In this document: in pieces, positions 26,409 to 35,410 of the stretch | Layout: each line of letters starts with the position of its first letter | How positions within the stretch are numbered: the first letter of the stretch is position 1 | Assembly (NCBI GenBank): GCA_019084245.1 | Contig: JAHRFE010000015.1 | Coordinates: 124,001-188,000, forward strand | Length of the DNA stretch: 64,000 nt | Source: Hoeflea sp. | GTDB taxonomy: Bacteria > Pseudomonadota > Alphaproteobacteria > Rhizobiales > Rhizobiaceae | Direction of reading: 5' to 3' | Position numbers and translations under genes: made by a program | Notes under the pieces: generated by a model | Told to the model about the DNA's origin: nothing | Databases searched by the model: none | Seen by the model: only the letters and a program-made list of their open reading frames with translations

Positions 26409-27260
26409 TCAGCTCTCGCCCACGAGCATGCGGATGTCCGGTCCGGCGCCAGGGCCCTGGGCGAGCAGGCGGGCGAGTTCGGGCAGCACGGCCTTCAGCT
26501 CGGCTTCCAGCGTGAAGGGCGGGTTGATGATCACCAGCCCGGAGCCGTTCAGGCCGGGGGCGTTGGTGTTGGCCCGCGCCAGCATCCGCACCGAGAGCGT
26601 GCGCGGCCTGTTAAGCGCGATCAGCTTCTTGTCGAAGCTCGCAAGCGGGCTGTCGGCCTTGATCGGATGCCACAGCACATAGGTCCCTCCAGGAAACCGC
26701 CGTGTGGCGCGCGCCAGCCCGTCGATCAGCCGGTCATACTCGCCATCCGCCTCAAACGGCGGATCGATCAGCACCAGGCCGCGTTTTTCCTTGGGCGGCA
26801 GGTGCCCGCCAAGCGCCAGCCACCCATCGAGTTCGATCACCCGAACCTGGAAATCGCCTTCAAAAACGCGCCGGAGTTGCTTGGCGTCATCCGGGTGCAA
26901 TTCGATCGCCGTCAGCCGGTCCTGCTTGCGCAAGAGCAGGCGGGTGAGCTGGGGCGACCCGGGATAGTTCTTGATGCCGCCATCGGGATTGAGTGTCTTC
27001 ACAGTGTCGAGCCATGGCGCAAGAAAGGCTGCGAGGTCCGGCGACAGCTGTGCCGCCATCACACGGCCCACGCCCTCGCGCCACTCGCCGGTCTTTTGCG
27101 CCTCGGCGGAAGAAAGATCATAGGCGCCGATGCCCGCATGGGTGTCGATCACCCGGAACGCGGGATCCTTGCGCTTGAGATAGGTGATGATCTGCGCCAG
27201 CACCGCGTGCTTGAGCACATCGGCATAATTGCCCGCATGGTAGCTGTGACGGTAATTCAT
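26409..27260 (-). CDS. rlmJ: 23S rRNA (adenine-N6)-methyltransferase RlmJ
   Basis: SAM-dependent methyltransferase that modifies A2030 of 23S rRNA (E. coli numbering). The 283 residues open NYRHSYHAGNYADVLKHAVL, the hallmark of the RlmJ (formerly ComJ/YhiR) family. A SAM-binding region (IDTHAGIGAYDL) and the catalytic D-P-P-F element (VLIDPPFE) follow. It is encoded alone and divergently from the molybdopterin oxidoreductase gene with an 85-base gap. Confidence 0.94.
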   Translation of the reverse strand: MNYRHSYHAGNYADVLKHAVLAQIITYLKRKDPAFRVIDTHAGIGAYDLSSAEAQKTGEWREGVGRVMAAQLSPDLAAFLAPWLDTVKTLNPDGGIKNYPGSPQLTRLLLRKQDRLTAIELHPDDAKQLRRVFEGDFQVRVIELDGWLALGGHLPPKEKRGLVLIDPPFEADGEYDRLIDGLARATRRFPGGTYVLWHPIKADSPLASFDKKLIALNRPRTLSVRMLARANTNAPGLNGSGLVIINPPFTLEAELKAVLPELARLLAQGPGAGPDIRMLVGES

Positions 27261-27345
27261 CGTCTGAGGTGATGCGTCCCTGATTTGATCTGATGAGCCC
27301 GGCGCTGCCGTGGCGCGCGGTTCGATTTTCTCTTATAGAGAAAGC

Positions 27346-29484
27346 ATGAACGACGCGACCCCCCTTAAGTCCGGATCCCTTTCATCCGGCGCCGCCACCG
27401 TCATCGGCCATTCCGCCTGTCCGCATGATTGCCCGTCCACCTGCGCGCTGGAAGTGGAAATTCTTGCCGACAACCGCATCGGACGGGTGCGCGGCGATGC
27501 GGCCAACAGCTACACCGCCGGCGTGATCTGCGCCAAGGTGGCGCGCTATGCCGAACGCATTCACCATCCCGGCCGGCTGCTCAAACCGCTGATCCGCGCG
27601 GGCGCGAAAGGCGAGGGGCAGTGGAAGGAGGCGAGCTTCGGGGCGGCGCTCGATCTGATCGCCGAGAAATTCGACCGCGCCGAGGCCGCACACGGCTCGG
27701 AAACGGTGTGGCTCAATCACTATGCCGGGACCATGGGGCTGGTGCAGCGCGACGGCATCCACCGGCTGCGCCACGCCAAGCGCTATTCCAACCAGTTCGA
27801 CAGTTTCTGCACCAATCTCGCCTGGACCGGCTTCGCCATGGGCGCGGGCGCGCTGCGCGGCCCCGATCCGCGCGAGATGGCCAAGTCGGACTGCGTGGTG
27901 ATCTGGGGCACCAACGCGGTCTCCACCCAGGTCAATGTCATGACCCACGCCATCCGCGCCCGCAAGGAGCGTGGCGCCAAGATCGCGGTCATCGACATCT
28001 ACGACACCCCGACGATGAAACAGGCCGACATCAAGATCCTCTTGAAGCCCGGCACCGACGGCGCATTTGCCTGCGCGGTGATGCATGTGCTGTTTCGCGA
28101 GGGGCTCGCCGATCGCGACTATCTCGACAAATACAGCGACGACCCGGCGGGGCTTGAAAAACATCTGCGGGACCGCACGCCCACATGGGCGGAAGCGATC
28201 TCCGGCGTCCCTGCGGCCGAGATCGAAGCCTTCGCGCGGCTGGTGGGTGCCACCAAGCGCACCTTCTTCCGCCTCGGCTACGGCTTCACCCGGCAGCGCA
28301 ACGGTGCCGCCAACATGCATGCCGCGCTGTCGCTCGCCGTGGTGACGGGGTGCTACCAGTATGAAGGCGGCGGCGCGTTTCATTCCAATTCCGATATTTT
28401 CCGGCTCGACAAATCGCTGCTCGAAGGCCGCAGACACTACGATCCGGGCCTGCGCTGGCTTGACCAGTCGCGGATCGGCCGGGTGCTGACCGGAGAGGCG
28501 GAGGCCTTGAATGGCGGCCCGCCGGTTACCGCCATGCTGGTCCAGAACACCAATCCCGCCAATGTCGCGCCCGAGCAGCGCAAGGTGGTGGAGGGGCTCA
28601 AGCGCGAGGACCTGTTCGTCGCCGTGCATGAGCAGTTCATGACCGACACCGCGAAACTCGCCGATGTGGTGCTGCCCGCCACCATGTTCCTTGAGCATGA
28701 CGACATCTATCGCGGCGGCGGCCACCAGCACATCATGCTGGGGCCGAAGCTGGTCGACCCGCCCGAAGGCCCGATGCCCAACCATCATGTGTTCGAGGAA
28801 CTGGGCAGACGCCTGGGCGTGAGCGAATGCGACGGCTTCGGCCTGACCGAGCGCCAGCACATCGACCATATGCTGCAAAAGAGGGGCCTGGGCGATTTCG
28901 ACAGTTTCCGCGAGGAGAAATGGGCCGACATGCAGCCCGATTTCGAGACCGCGCATTTCCTCAACGGCTTTGCCCACAAGGATGGAAAATTCCGCTTCCG
29001 GCCCGACTGGACCGGCACGCCCGCCGCCAACCGGCCGCCCAGGCGCATGGGTCCGCAGGGACCGGTGGAGCAATTGCCCGAGTTCCCTGATCATGTCGAC
29101 CTGATCGAAAGCGCCGATGCGGATCATCCGTTCCGGCTGGCGACGTCGCCGTCGCGGTCGTTCCTCAATTCCACCTTCGCCGAGACCGCCTCGTCGCAGG
29201 CCAAGGAGGTCCGCCCGGACCTGATGATGCATCCCGACGACGCCGAGGCGCTCGGCATCGCCGAGGGCGACCGGGTGCGGCTCGGCAATCCCCGTGGCGA
29301 AGTCTCCATGCATGCGCGGCTCGACGCCGGCCAGCGCCGCGGCGTGGTGATCCACGAGGGCCTGTGGCCGAACTCCGCCTTCGAGGACGGGGAGGGAATC
29401 AACACGCTGACGGGCGCCGATTCCTGCGCCCCCTATGGCGGCGCGGCGTTTCATGACACAAGGGTATGGGTGCGGCGGACCTGA
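27346..29484 (+). CDS. Molybdopterin oxidoreductase with N-terminal [4Fe-4S] site
   Basis: Cytoplasmic member of the DMSO-reductase/formate-dehydrogenase superfamily. Its 712 residues begin after a short tail with CPHDCPSTC and a fourth Cys at G-V-I-C-A-K, ligands of a [4Fe-4S] cluster. The molybdopterin-binding body follows (for example VVIWGTNAVSTQ and a C-terminal dinucleotide-binding domain from about 600). There is no Tat signal and no partner subunits are adjacent. The residue that coordinates Mo cannot be assigned safely. Substrate unknown. ATG at 27346 is chosen because upstream residues are non-conserved. Confidence 0.9.
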   Translation: MNDATPLKSGSLSSGAATVIGHSACPHDCPSTCALEVEILADNRIGRVRGDAANSYTAGVICAKVARYAERIHHPGRLLKPLIRAGAKGEGQWKEASFGAALDLIAEKFDRAEAAHGSETVWLNHYAGTMGLVQRDGIHRLRHAKRYSNQFDSFCTNLAWTGFAMGAGALRGPDPREMAKSDCVVIWGTNAVSTQVNVMTHAIRARKERGAKIAVIDIYDTPTMKQADIKILLKPGTDGAFACAVMHVLFREGLADRDYLDKYSDDPAGLEKHLRDRTPTWAEAISGVPAAEIEAFARLVGATKRTFFRLGYGFTRQRNGAANMHAALSLAVVTGCYQYEGGGAFHSNSDIFRLDKSLLEGRRHYDPGLRWLDQSRIGRVLTGEAEALNGGPPVTAMLVQNTNPANVAPEQRKVVEGLKREDLFVAVHEQFMTDTAKLADVVLPATMFLEHDDIYRGGGHQHIMLGPKLVDPPEGPMPNHHVFEELGRRLGVSECDGFGLTERQHIDHMLQKRGLGDFDSFREEKWADMQPDFETAHFLNGFAHKDGKFRFRPDWTGTPAANRPPRRMGPQGPVEQLPEFPDHVDLIESADADHPFRLATSPSRSFLNSTFAETASSQAKEVRPDLMMHPDDAEALGIAEGDRVRLGNPRGEVSMHARLDAGQRRGVVIHEGLWPNSAFEDGEGINTLTGADSCAPYGGAAFHDTRVWVRRT

Positions 29485-29499
29485 TCCGGAAGGCGCGAA

Positions 29500-29528
29500 A
29501 GGCCTGTCGGCTAGAAGCCGACAGGCCT
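29500..29528. terminator. Perfect hairpin between converging oxidoreductase genes
   Basis: Arms AGGCCTGTCGGCT (29500-29512) and AGCCGACAGGCCT (29516-29528) with a three-base loop. There is no long T-run, but its position between converging genes fits a bidirectional terminator. Confidence 0.7.
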
Positions 29529-29533
29529 CGGTG

Positions 29534-30286
29534 TCAGGTCTTGTTGATGGAATTGCCGCCATCCGCCATCATCGCGCTGCCGGTCACGAAGGACGACTCG
29601 TCGGAGACGAGAAACAGCGCCGCCCGGGCGATTTCCTCGGGCTCAGCCATGCGCTTGAGCGCGTGAAGGCCTTTCACCCAGTCGTGGAACGCCGCATCCT
29701 CGCCCGCCATCGCCGTCCTGGTGCCGCCGGGCAGCAGCGCGTTGGCGCGGATGCCTTCCGCGCCGTGCTCGGCCGCCAGCACCTGCACGAGGCCGATCAG
29801 CCCGGCCTTGGAGGCGGCGTAGGCGCCCATGCCGGGCAGGCCGATGGTGTGGCCGACGAACGAGGATGTGAAGACGATCGAGCCACCGCCGCGCAGCCTC
29901 ATCGCCGGGATCTGATGGCGTGCCGCGAGAAATCCGCCCGTCAGGTTGGTGGCGATCACCATATCCCAGGTCTCGGTCGTCATGTCCGGGATCGGACCCA
30001 TGTCGCCGGTGGTCCCGGCATTGTTGAAGGCGCCATCGAGGCCTCCGAACGCCGAGGTCGACAGATCGACGAGCGCCTTGTGATACCCCTGATGAGCGAT
30101 GTCTCCGGCCAGCCATATCGCCTTGCGACCGGTTTCGCCAATCTTGCCGGCGAGGTGCGCGAGTTCTGCCTCGCGGCGCGCGCCCAGCACGAGATTGGCG
30201 CCTTCCGCAGCAAACAGCTCGGCCGCCGCTGCGCCAATGCCGCTGCTGGCGCCGGTGATGATAATGGTTTTTCCGTCAAGTCGCAT
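29534..30286 (-). CDS. SDR family oxidoreductase
   Basis: Classical short-chain dehydrogenase/reductase of 250 residues. It has the cofactor motif TGASSGIG (about 11-18), the NNAG element (about 89), the catalytic Ser region VFTSSF, and YAASKAG with catalytic Tyr/Lys (about 157-161). The end VTGSAMMADGGNSI is the usual SDR tail. The Arg-Arg after the second strand (GARREAEL) favours NADP(H). Substrate cannot be inferred. It is downstream of ohrR on the same strand with a 116-base gap, possibly part of the peroxide-response locus. Confidence 0.9.
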   Translation of the reverse strand: MRLDGKTIIITGASSGIGAAAAELFAAEGANLVLGARREAELAHLAGKIGETGRKAIWLAGDIAHQGYHKALVDLSTSAFGGLDGAFNNAGTTGDMGPIPDMTTETWDMVIATNLTGGFLAARHQIPAMRLRGGGSIVFTSSFVGHTIGLPGMGAYAASKAGLIGLVQVLAAEHGAEGIRANALLPGGTRTAMAGEDAAFHDWVKGLHALKRMAEPEEIARAALFLVSDESSFVTGSAMMADGGNSINKT

Positions 30287-30402
30287 GATGCTCTCCTGTG
30301 TTGCGAGAGCCCATGCTTAGGCAGGGTGAAACAGGCCAGCCACCCGATTTGGCCACCCGAAACCAACCGGGTCCCGGAAGGCGAGGCACCCCGCGGGAGG
30401 GT

Positions 30403-30873
30403 TCAGACTTGAGGCCGGTCCTGCTGCTTCAGCAGCGCCGCGCGCACGGTGCCGAGCGTCGTGTGCAGCTTGATCAGGTCCTCCAGCGGCAGGCCGAAGG
30501 CGGCCATGATGCAGTCGGGAATGTGGCGCGCCTGGCTCTGGCGGCCCTTGCCCTCGGGCGTGAGCGTGACCCGCACCTTGCGCTCGTCCTTGGCGTCGCG
30601 CTGCCGCTTGACCAGTCCCTGGGCTTCCAGCCGCTTGATCAGCGGCGTCAGCGTCGAGGATTCCAGATGCAGCTTCTCGCCGATCTCGCCGACGATCAGG
30701 TCGTCGGTCTTCCACAGCACCAGCAGCACGAGATATTGCGGGTAGGTAAGGCCAAGGGGCGTGAGCAGCGGCTTGTAGATCTGCCCCACCGCATGGTGGG
30801 TTGAGTAGAGGTCGAAACACAACATCGAATCCACATCGATGCCGCGGATGTCCGTTTTCACCTGCTCGGTCAT
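30403..30873 (-). CDS. ohrR: Organic hydroperoxide sensor-repressor OhrR (MarR family)
   Basis: Dimeric winged-helix repressor that senses organic peroxides through a reactive Cys. The 156 residues show the conserved N-terminal DSMLCFDLYS with sensor C19. The winged helix follows (about 55-110, LHLESSTLTPLIKRLEAQGL then RDAKDERKVRVTLT), as in OhrR. ATG at 30873 has GGAG upstream; a much longer open frame upstream crosses the operators and is rejected. It is divergent from ohr, its expected target, and two 13-bp palindromes lie between them. Confidence 0.95.
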   Translation of the reverse strand: MTEQVKTDIRGIDVDSMLCFDLYSTHHAVGQIYKPLLTPLGLTYPQYLVLLVLWKTDDLIVGEIGEKLHLESSTLTPLIKRLEAQGLVKRQRDAKDERKVRVTLTPEGKGRQSQARHIPDCIMAAFGLPLEDLIKLHTTLGTVRAALLKQQDRPQV

Positions 30874-30909
30874 GATCTCTGCTCCATTGCCGATCAATTT
30901 AGTGTGTGC

Positions 30910-30922
30910 GCGATTTAATCGC
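30910..30922. promoter_or_regulatory. OhrR operator candidate, ohrR-proximal
   Basis: Perfect 13-bp palindrome GCGATTTAATCGC centred in the ohrR-ohr divergent region, 37 bases upstream of the ohrR start. Confidence 0.75.
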
Positions 30923-30964
30923 AAGCGGTTGACATCGGCGCGCCAAGCGTGATTAATATCGCAC

Positions 30965-30977
30965 ACGATTAAATCGT
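30965..30977. promoter_or_regulatory. OhrR operator candidate, ohr-proximal
   Basis: Perfect 13-bp palindrome ACGATTAAATCGT, 16 bases before the ohr ATG. It shares the CGATT-N-AATCG core with the other site; centres are 55 bases apart (about five helical turns). Confidence 0.78.
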
Positions 30978-30993
30978 ACGAAATGAAAAAATC

Positions 30994-31416
30994 ATGCCGA
31001 CCAAAGTTGTCTACAGCGCGTCCGCCACCGCAACCGGAGGCCGCGACGGTCATTCCAAGACCCATGACGGTGCTCTCGACGTCAATCTGGCTGTTCCCAA
31101 GGAAATGGGCGGTCCCGGCGGCGGGGTGAACCCGGAGCAACTGTTCGCCACCGGCTATGCGGCCTGTTTCCTGGGCGCGCTGAAGTTCTATGCCGGCCAG
31201 AAGAAGGTGAAGGTGCCCGATGATGCCAACGTCACCGTGACTGTCGGCATCGGCCCGCGCGAGGACTTGGGCTTCGGCCTCGACGTCAAGATCAAGGTGG
31301 ATCTGCCCGGCATCGACAAGGATGTGGCCGAAGACCTGATCGCCGGCGGCCACAAAGTCTGCCCCTATTCGCACGCCACCTCCGGCACGCTGAAGATCAC
31401 GCCAGAGCTCGCCTGA
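30994..31416 (+). CDS. ohr: Organic hydroperoxide resistance protein (Ohr)
   Basis: Thiol peroxidase that reduces organic hydroperoxides to alcohols, with lipoylated proteins as electron donors in known Ohr enzymes. The 140 residues contain both redox Cys: the peroxidatic one in GYAACFLGAL (about residue 60) and the resolving one in VCPYSHAT (about 125). The conserved Arg and Glu are also present. The length is typical. Transcription should be repressed by OhrR at the adjacent palindromes and released by organic peroxides. Confidence 0.96.
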   Translation: MPTKVVYSASATATGGRDGHSKTHDGALDVNLAVPKEMGGPGGGVNPEQLFATGYAACFLGALKFYAGQKKVKVPDDANVTVTVGIGPREDLGFGLDVKIKVDLPGIDKDVAEDLIAGGHKVCPYSHATSGTLKITPELA

Positions 31417-31464
31417 ACTCAGTGATCCGGAAGGGCCCGTCAGCGGCCCGACGTTGAATGGCTC

Positions 31465-31494
31465 AAGCCCGGGCGCGCCGCGTCCGGGCTTTCG
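31465..31494. terminator. Hairpin between converging ohr and cfa
   Basis: Arms AAGCCCGG (31465-31472) and CCGGGCTT (31484-31491), then a T-rich stretch; likely terminator for ohr and possibly for the converging gene. Confidence 0.6.
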
Positions 31495-32766
31495 TCATTC
31501 CTCCAGTGCCTGTTTGGCGCTGGCCACCACGCGATCGAGGAACTCCGTTTCCCGCCCGGCAATCCGGGCTTCTTCGACGGCGATATAGTCGCGGGTGAGC
31601 GGAACCACATCGCGTTCCCGGCCGAGCTGGATCTGGAAGACGTTGCTCGCGCCCTGCATGAAGGCGCATTCGCACATCGACAGGTACAATTCCCACATCC
31701 GGCAGAAGCGCTCGTCCATGACTTCGGCGGCACGCGCCCGGTTGGCGTCGAAGCGGTCGCGCCAGTGCCTGAGCGTATGGCCGTAGTGACAGCGCCATAT
31801 CTCGCAATCGAGGATCCACAGCCCGGACAGTTCGATCGCCGAGACGGCTTCCGACAGCGACGGCGCATAGCCGCCGGGGAAGATGTACTTGCGCAGGAAC
31901 GGGCCTGTGATCCCGGGCGGCGCCTTGGTCGAGATCGAATGGATCAGCGCCACCCCGTCGGGCGACAGCCGGTCTCGAACGGTGAGAAAGTAGGGCTTGA
32001 GATAGTGCACGCCGACATGTTCGAGCATGCCCACCGAGACGATGCGGTCGAACTTGCCCTCGACCTCGCGATAGTCGATCAGCTCGAACTTGACCCGGTC
32101 GCTGACACCCAGGATCTCGGCGCGCCGCCGGGCCACCGCGAGCTGCCGTTCCGACAGGGTGACGCCCACCACTTCGATATCGGCGACATGGGCGAGATAG
32201 AGGCCCAGCCCGCCCCAGCCGCAGCCGATGTCGAGCAGCCTCTGGCCGTCTGCCAGTTGCAGCTTGGCGGCGAGATGGCGCTTCTTCAGCGTCTGCGCCT
32301 GCTCGAGCGTCTCGGTGCCTTCGGCGAAATAGGCGCAGGAATATTGCATGTCGGCATCGAGAAACAGCCGGTATATTTCCTCGCCGATATCGTAATGCGC
32401 CTGCACATTGCCGCGCGCCCGCGACAATGCGTTGTTCTGCTGGAAACGCTTGAGACCGCGTGCCACGCCGCGCCAGAAGATCTGGCTCGCAGAGAGATCG
32501 AACTGCCGCTTGTTGGCGAAGAAAAGCCGGATCAGGTCGTGGATCGAGCCCTGGTCCATAACCAGCTCGCCATCCATATAGGCCTCCGCCGCCTTGAGTT
32601 CCGGATTGAGGAAGATCTTGCGCGCCACCGTAGGCGTGGTGAACCGGATGGCGGCTTCCGGGCCAGGGCCCTTGCCGCCATACACATGGGTCACGCCCTT
32701 GGCGTCGGTGACCGTCAAACGCCCATTGCTTATGGCCTTATCGAGCAATCCGTGGAGAGAAGGCAT
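31495..32766 (-). CDS. Cyclopropane-fatty-acyl-phospholipid synthase family methyltransferase
   Basis: SAM-dependent enzyme that converts cis double bonds of membrane phospholipid acyl chains to cyclopropane rings. The 423 residues have an N-terminal lipid-binding-like domain (about 1-110), then QAHYDIGEEIYRLFLD and the SAM site LLDIGCGWGGLGLYLA (about 190). FDRIVSVGMLEHVG carries the conserved Glu of the family, and the C-terminal region includes RHWRDRF. Enzymes of this type can also have other alkyl-modifying activity, so the exact product is inferred. The start is ATG at 32766. It is not part of an obvious operon. Confidence 0.9.
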   Translation of the reverse strand: MPSLHGLLDKAISNGRLTVTDAKGVTHVYGGKGPGPEAAIRFTTPTVARKIFLNPELKAAEAYMDGELVMDQGSIHDLIRLFFANKRQFDLSASQIFWRGVARGLKRFQQNNALSRARGNVQAHYDIGEEIYRLFLDADMQYSCAYFAEGTETLEQAQTLKKRHLAAKLQLADGQRLLDIGCGWGGLGLYLAHVADIEVVGVTLSERQLAVARRRAEILGVSDRVKFELIDYREVEGKFDRIVSVGMLEHVGVHYLKPYFLTVRDRLSPDGVALIHSISTKAPPGITGPFLRKYIFPGGYAPSLSEAVSAIELSGLWILDCEIWRCHYGHTLRHWRDRFDANRARAAEVMDERFCRMWELYLSMCECAFMQGASNVFQIQLGRERDVVPLTRDYIAVEEARIAGRETEFLDRVVASAKQALEE

Positions 32767-32921
32767 GGCGACTCCAATCAAGTAACTTGAGCCAGACGAC
32801 TGGCAATCAGCCTCGTCAACGAAGCATAAGTAACCGGACCGGCTATGTCTTTTGCCCTGATGTCGGCAACAATAGCGAGTCGGCGCATACTGTCAAAGGT
32901 CAAGATTCAGGGACTTGCCGC

Positions 32922-33545
32922 TCAGTCCGAGAAGATCGCCCGTCCGTCGCCGCTCATGCGCACGCCGCCGCGGGCGAGCAGGGCCAGGGCCTCGGGATAG
33001 ATCCGGTGTTCTGCCGCGAGCACGCGGGCCGCGAGCGTTTCGGGCGTGTCGTCACGCTCGATACGCACCGCCGCCTGCTCGATGATCGGGCCTTCATCCA
33101 TGCCTTCGGTGACGAAATGGACGGTGCAGCCATGCACCCGGCACCCGGCGGCAAGCGCCCGCTCATGGGTCGCCAGGCCCGGAAAGGCCGGGAGCAGCGA
33201 CGGATGGATGTTGATCATCTTGCCGGCGTAGCGCTTGACGAAGTCGCCTGAGAGCAGCCGCATATAGCCAGCGAGCGCAATGATCTGCGCACCCGAAGCA
33301 TCGAGGGCCGCGATCACTGCCGCCTCATGTTCGGGCTTGCCGGGAAAGTCCGGCCGCGGGATCGCCACGGCGTCAATGCCGAAGCCGCGCGCATGCTCGA
33401 GCCCCAGCGCATCCGGCTTGTCCGAGATCACCGCGACAATCCTGGCCGGAAAATCCGCATGCAAGGACGCCGCGATCAGTGCGCCCATGTTCGATCCCCG
33501 TCCGGAGATCAGGATCGCAACCGGAACTTTGGCTGCGGCGCTCAC
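32922..33545 (-). CDS. purN: Phosphoribosylglycinamide formyltransferase
   Basis: Third step of de novo purine synthesis: formylates GAR with 10-formyl-tetrahydrofolate. The 207 residues hold the substrate loop SGRGSNM (about 14-20), the catalytic [10 protein letters not shown] stretch (Asn and His) and the Asp of EGMDEGPII. Length is normal. GTG at 33545 overlaps the purM stop (GTGA), so it is translationally coupled to purM. Confidence 0.96.
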   Translation of the reverse strand: MSAAAKVPVAILISGRGSNMGALIAASLHADFPARIVAVISDKPDALGLEHARGFGIDAVAIPRPDFPGKPEHEAAVIAALDASGAQIIALAGYMRLLSGDFVKRYAGKMINIHPSLLPAFPGLATHERALAAGCRVHGCTVHFVTEGMDEGPIIEQAAVRIERDDTPETLAARVLAAEHRIYPEALALLARGGVRMSGDGRAIFSD

Positions 33546-34612
33546 AGCGCCAGGGTTCCCTTGTAGGAGACGCCCGCAGCACCGTCTGCGCGCGCGGTCA
33601 GTCTGCCGAGCCGGATTACCGTCTCGCCTTGAGTTTCCAGAGCGCCGACAACGAGGTCAGCCTGATCGGCCTTGACCACCGCGATCATGCCGACGCCGCA
33701 ATTGAAGGTGCGCAGCATTTCCTCGGGCGCAACCCCGCCGGTTCTGGCAAGCCAGGCAAACACCTTGGGCGGTGCGATGGCATCGAGATCGATCTCCGCG
33801 GCAAGACCCTCGGGCAGCACGCGCGGCAGGTTTTCCGGGAATCCGCCGCCGGTGATATGGGCCAGAGCCTGGATCGCGCCGGTCTCGCGGATCACGGCAA
33901 GCAGGGATTTGACATAGATCCGCGTCGGCTGCAGCAGCGCCGCGCCAAGGCTCACGGACGCATCGAACGGGGCAGGGGCATCGTAGCCGAGCCCGCTCAT
34001 CTCGACGATGCGGCGCACCAGCGAGTAGCCGTTGGAATGCACCCCCGACGAGGCGAGGCCCAGCACGATGTCGCCTTCCGCCATCGTGCCCGTGGGGAGA
34101 AGCTGGCCGCGTTCTGCTGCGCCTACCGCGAAGCCGGCAAGATCATAGTCGCCATCGCGGTACATGCCGGGCATTTCGGCGGTTTCCCCGCCGATCAGCG
34201 CGCAGCCGGCCTGCAGGCAGCCTTGCGCAATGCCGCCGACAATCGCCGCACCCTGTTCGGGGTCGAGCTTGCCGGTGGCGAAGTAATCGAGAAAGAACAG
34301 CGGCTCGGCGCCCTGGACCACCAGATCGTTGACGCACATGGCGACGAGATCAATGCCGACCGTGTCGTGTATCCCGGCCTCGATCGCCACCTTGAGCTTG
34401 GTGCCGACGCCGTCATTGGCGGCAACCAGCACGGGATCGGAAAAGCCCGCGGCCTTGAGGTCGAACAGTCCGCCGAAGCCGCCGATCTCGCCATCGGCGC
34501 CCGGCCGTCGCGTTGCCCGCACCAGAGGCTTGATGCGGTTGACCATCTCGTTGCCGGCATCGATGTCAACGCCAGCCTGGGCATAGGTGAGGCCGTTTTT
34601 CGGATCCGCCAT
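33542..34612 (-). CDS. purM: Phosphoribosylformylglycinamidine cyclo-ligase
   Basis: ATP-dependent AIR synthetase of purine biosynthesis. The 356 residues match the PurM family. They include [14 protein letters not shown] near the start, [14 protein letters not shown] (about 65-78), and a Gly-rich segment [18 protein letters not shown] in the middle. It forms an operon with purN. It diverges from the gene cluster starting with a CDP-alcohol transferase; the shared gap is about 160 bases. Confidence 0.96.
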   Translation of the reverse strand: MADPKNGLTYAQAGVDIDAGNEMVNRIKPLVRATRRPGADGEIGGFGGLFDLKAAGFSDPVLVAANDGVGTKLKVAIEAGIHDTVGIDLVAMCVNDLVVQGAEPLFFLDYFATGKLDPEQGAAIVGGIAQGCLQAGCALIGGETAEMPGMYRDGDYDLAGFAVGAAERGQLLPTGTMAEGDIVLGLASSGVHSNGYSLVRRIVEMSGLGYDAPAPFDASVSLGAALLQPTRIYVKSLLAVIRETGAIQALAHITGGGFPENLPRVLPEGLAAEIDLDAIAPPKVFAWLARTGGVAPEEMLRTFNCGVGMIAVVKADQADLVVGALETQGETVIRLGRLTARADGAAGVSYKGTLAL

Positions 34613-34775
34613 AGGGCTTCCCTTCCTTCGGGTTCAAAGGCGCTTTCTCGTGCGGGGGATGGCATTTTGCGGGCCGTTCCGCAAGCCGGAGCATCAATTC
34701 AGGCATGACAATTGGCGGGAAAACCGGGCACAAGGACGCTACAAAGCCCGCAAAGCCTTGGAAAGGCGCGAGGCC

Positions 34776-35360
34776 ATGGCCATATCTGGTTCCAGTCGCT
34801 ATGGTTTGCGTCCCATGACATTGCCCAACTACATCACGGTTGCCCGGTTCCTCATGGTTCCGCTGGTCATTCTTTCGATGATGAATGGCGAGATGCTGGC
34901 AGCCTTCGTTCTGTTCATGCTGGCCGGCGTCTCCGACGCGGTCGACGGGGCCATCGCGCGGCAGTTCGATCAGAAATCCGAACTCGGCGCCTGGCTTGAT
35001 CCGATAGCCGACAAGTTCCTGCTGGTCAGTGTCTTCATGATGCTGGGATGGCTCGGCGCCGTGCCGATGTGGCTGGTCGTCCTCGCTATATCCCGTGATG
35101 GCATGATCATCGCTGCGGTGGTGCTGTCGAGCATGATGGACAATCCGGTAGAAATGCGGCCGCTGATGATTTCCAAGGCCACCACTCTGGGTCAGATCCT
35201 GCTGCTCATCCTGGTGCTTGCCGAGCTCGCCGGCATTGTCCAGCTTGACGCCCTGATCGGATGGATGGTCTATGCAGTTGCAGGCTTGACCATTGCATCG
35301 GCTGGCGCCTATCTCGTCACCTGGCTCAGGCACATGGCGAGCGAGGGCGGACCCGGCTAG
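34776..35360 (+). CDS. CDP-alcohol phosphatidyltransferase family protein (second PgsA-like)
   Basis: Membrane enzyme with the CDP-alcohol motif in DAVDGAIARQF followed by LGAWLDPIADK. By analogy it makes a phospholipid by transferring a phosphatidyl group, either phosphatidylglycerol phosphate or cardiolipin of the CDP-diacylglycerol type. The 194-residue product starts at ATG 34776; ATG 34815 (MTLPNYITVARFL) would be shorter and matches family starts better at the helix. It has several membrane helices. It differs from pgsA at 18455-19039, so the cell has at least two such enzymes. Next gene begins 50 bases downstream. Confidence 0.87.
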   Translation: MAISGSSRYGLRPMTLPNYITVARFLMVPLVILSMMNGEMLAAFVLFMLAGVSDAVDGAIARQFDQKSELGAWLDPIADKFLLVSVFMMLGWLGAVPMWLVVLAISRDGMIIAAVVLSSMMDNPVEMRPLMISKATTLGQILLLILVLAELAGIVQLDALIGWMVYAVAGLTIASAGAYLVTWLRHMASEGGPG

Positions 35361-35410
35361 CAGAATGCACTGTGCGGCCGGTTGAAACGCGGCCCTCAAG
35401 TGAGGTGATC

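Noticed and set aside
30874-31374. Long N-terminal extension of OhrR
   Set aside because: The extra frame passes through both operator palindromes and the ohr gene on the other strand; the usual OhrR length begins at 30873.
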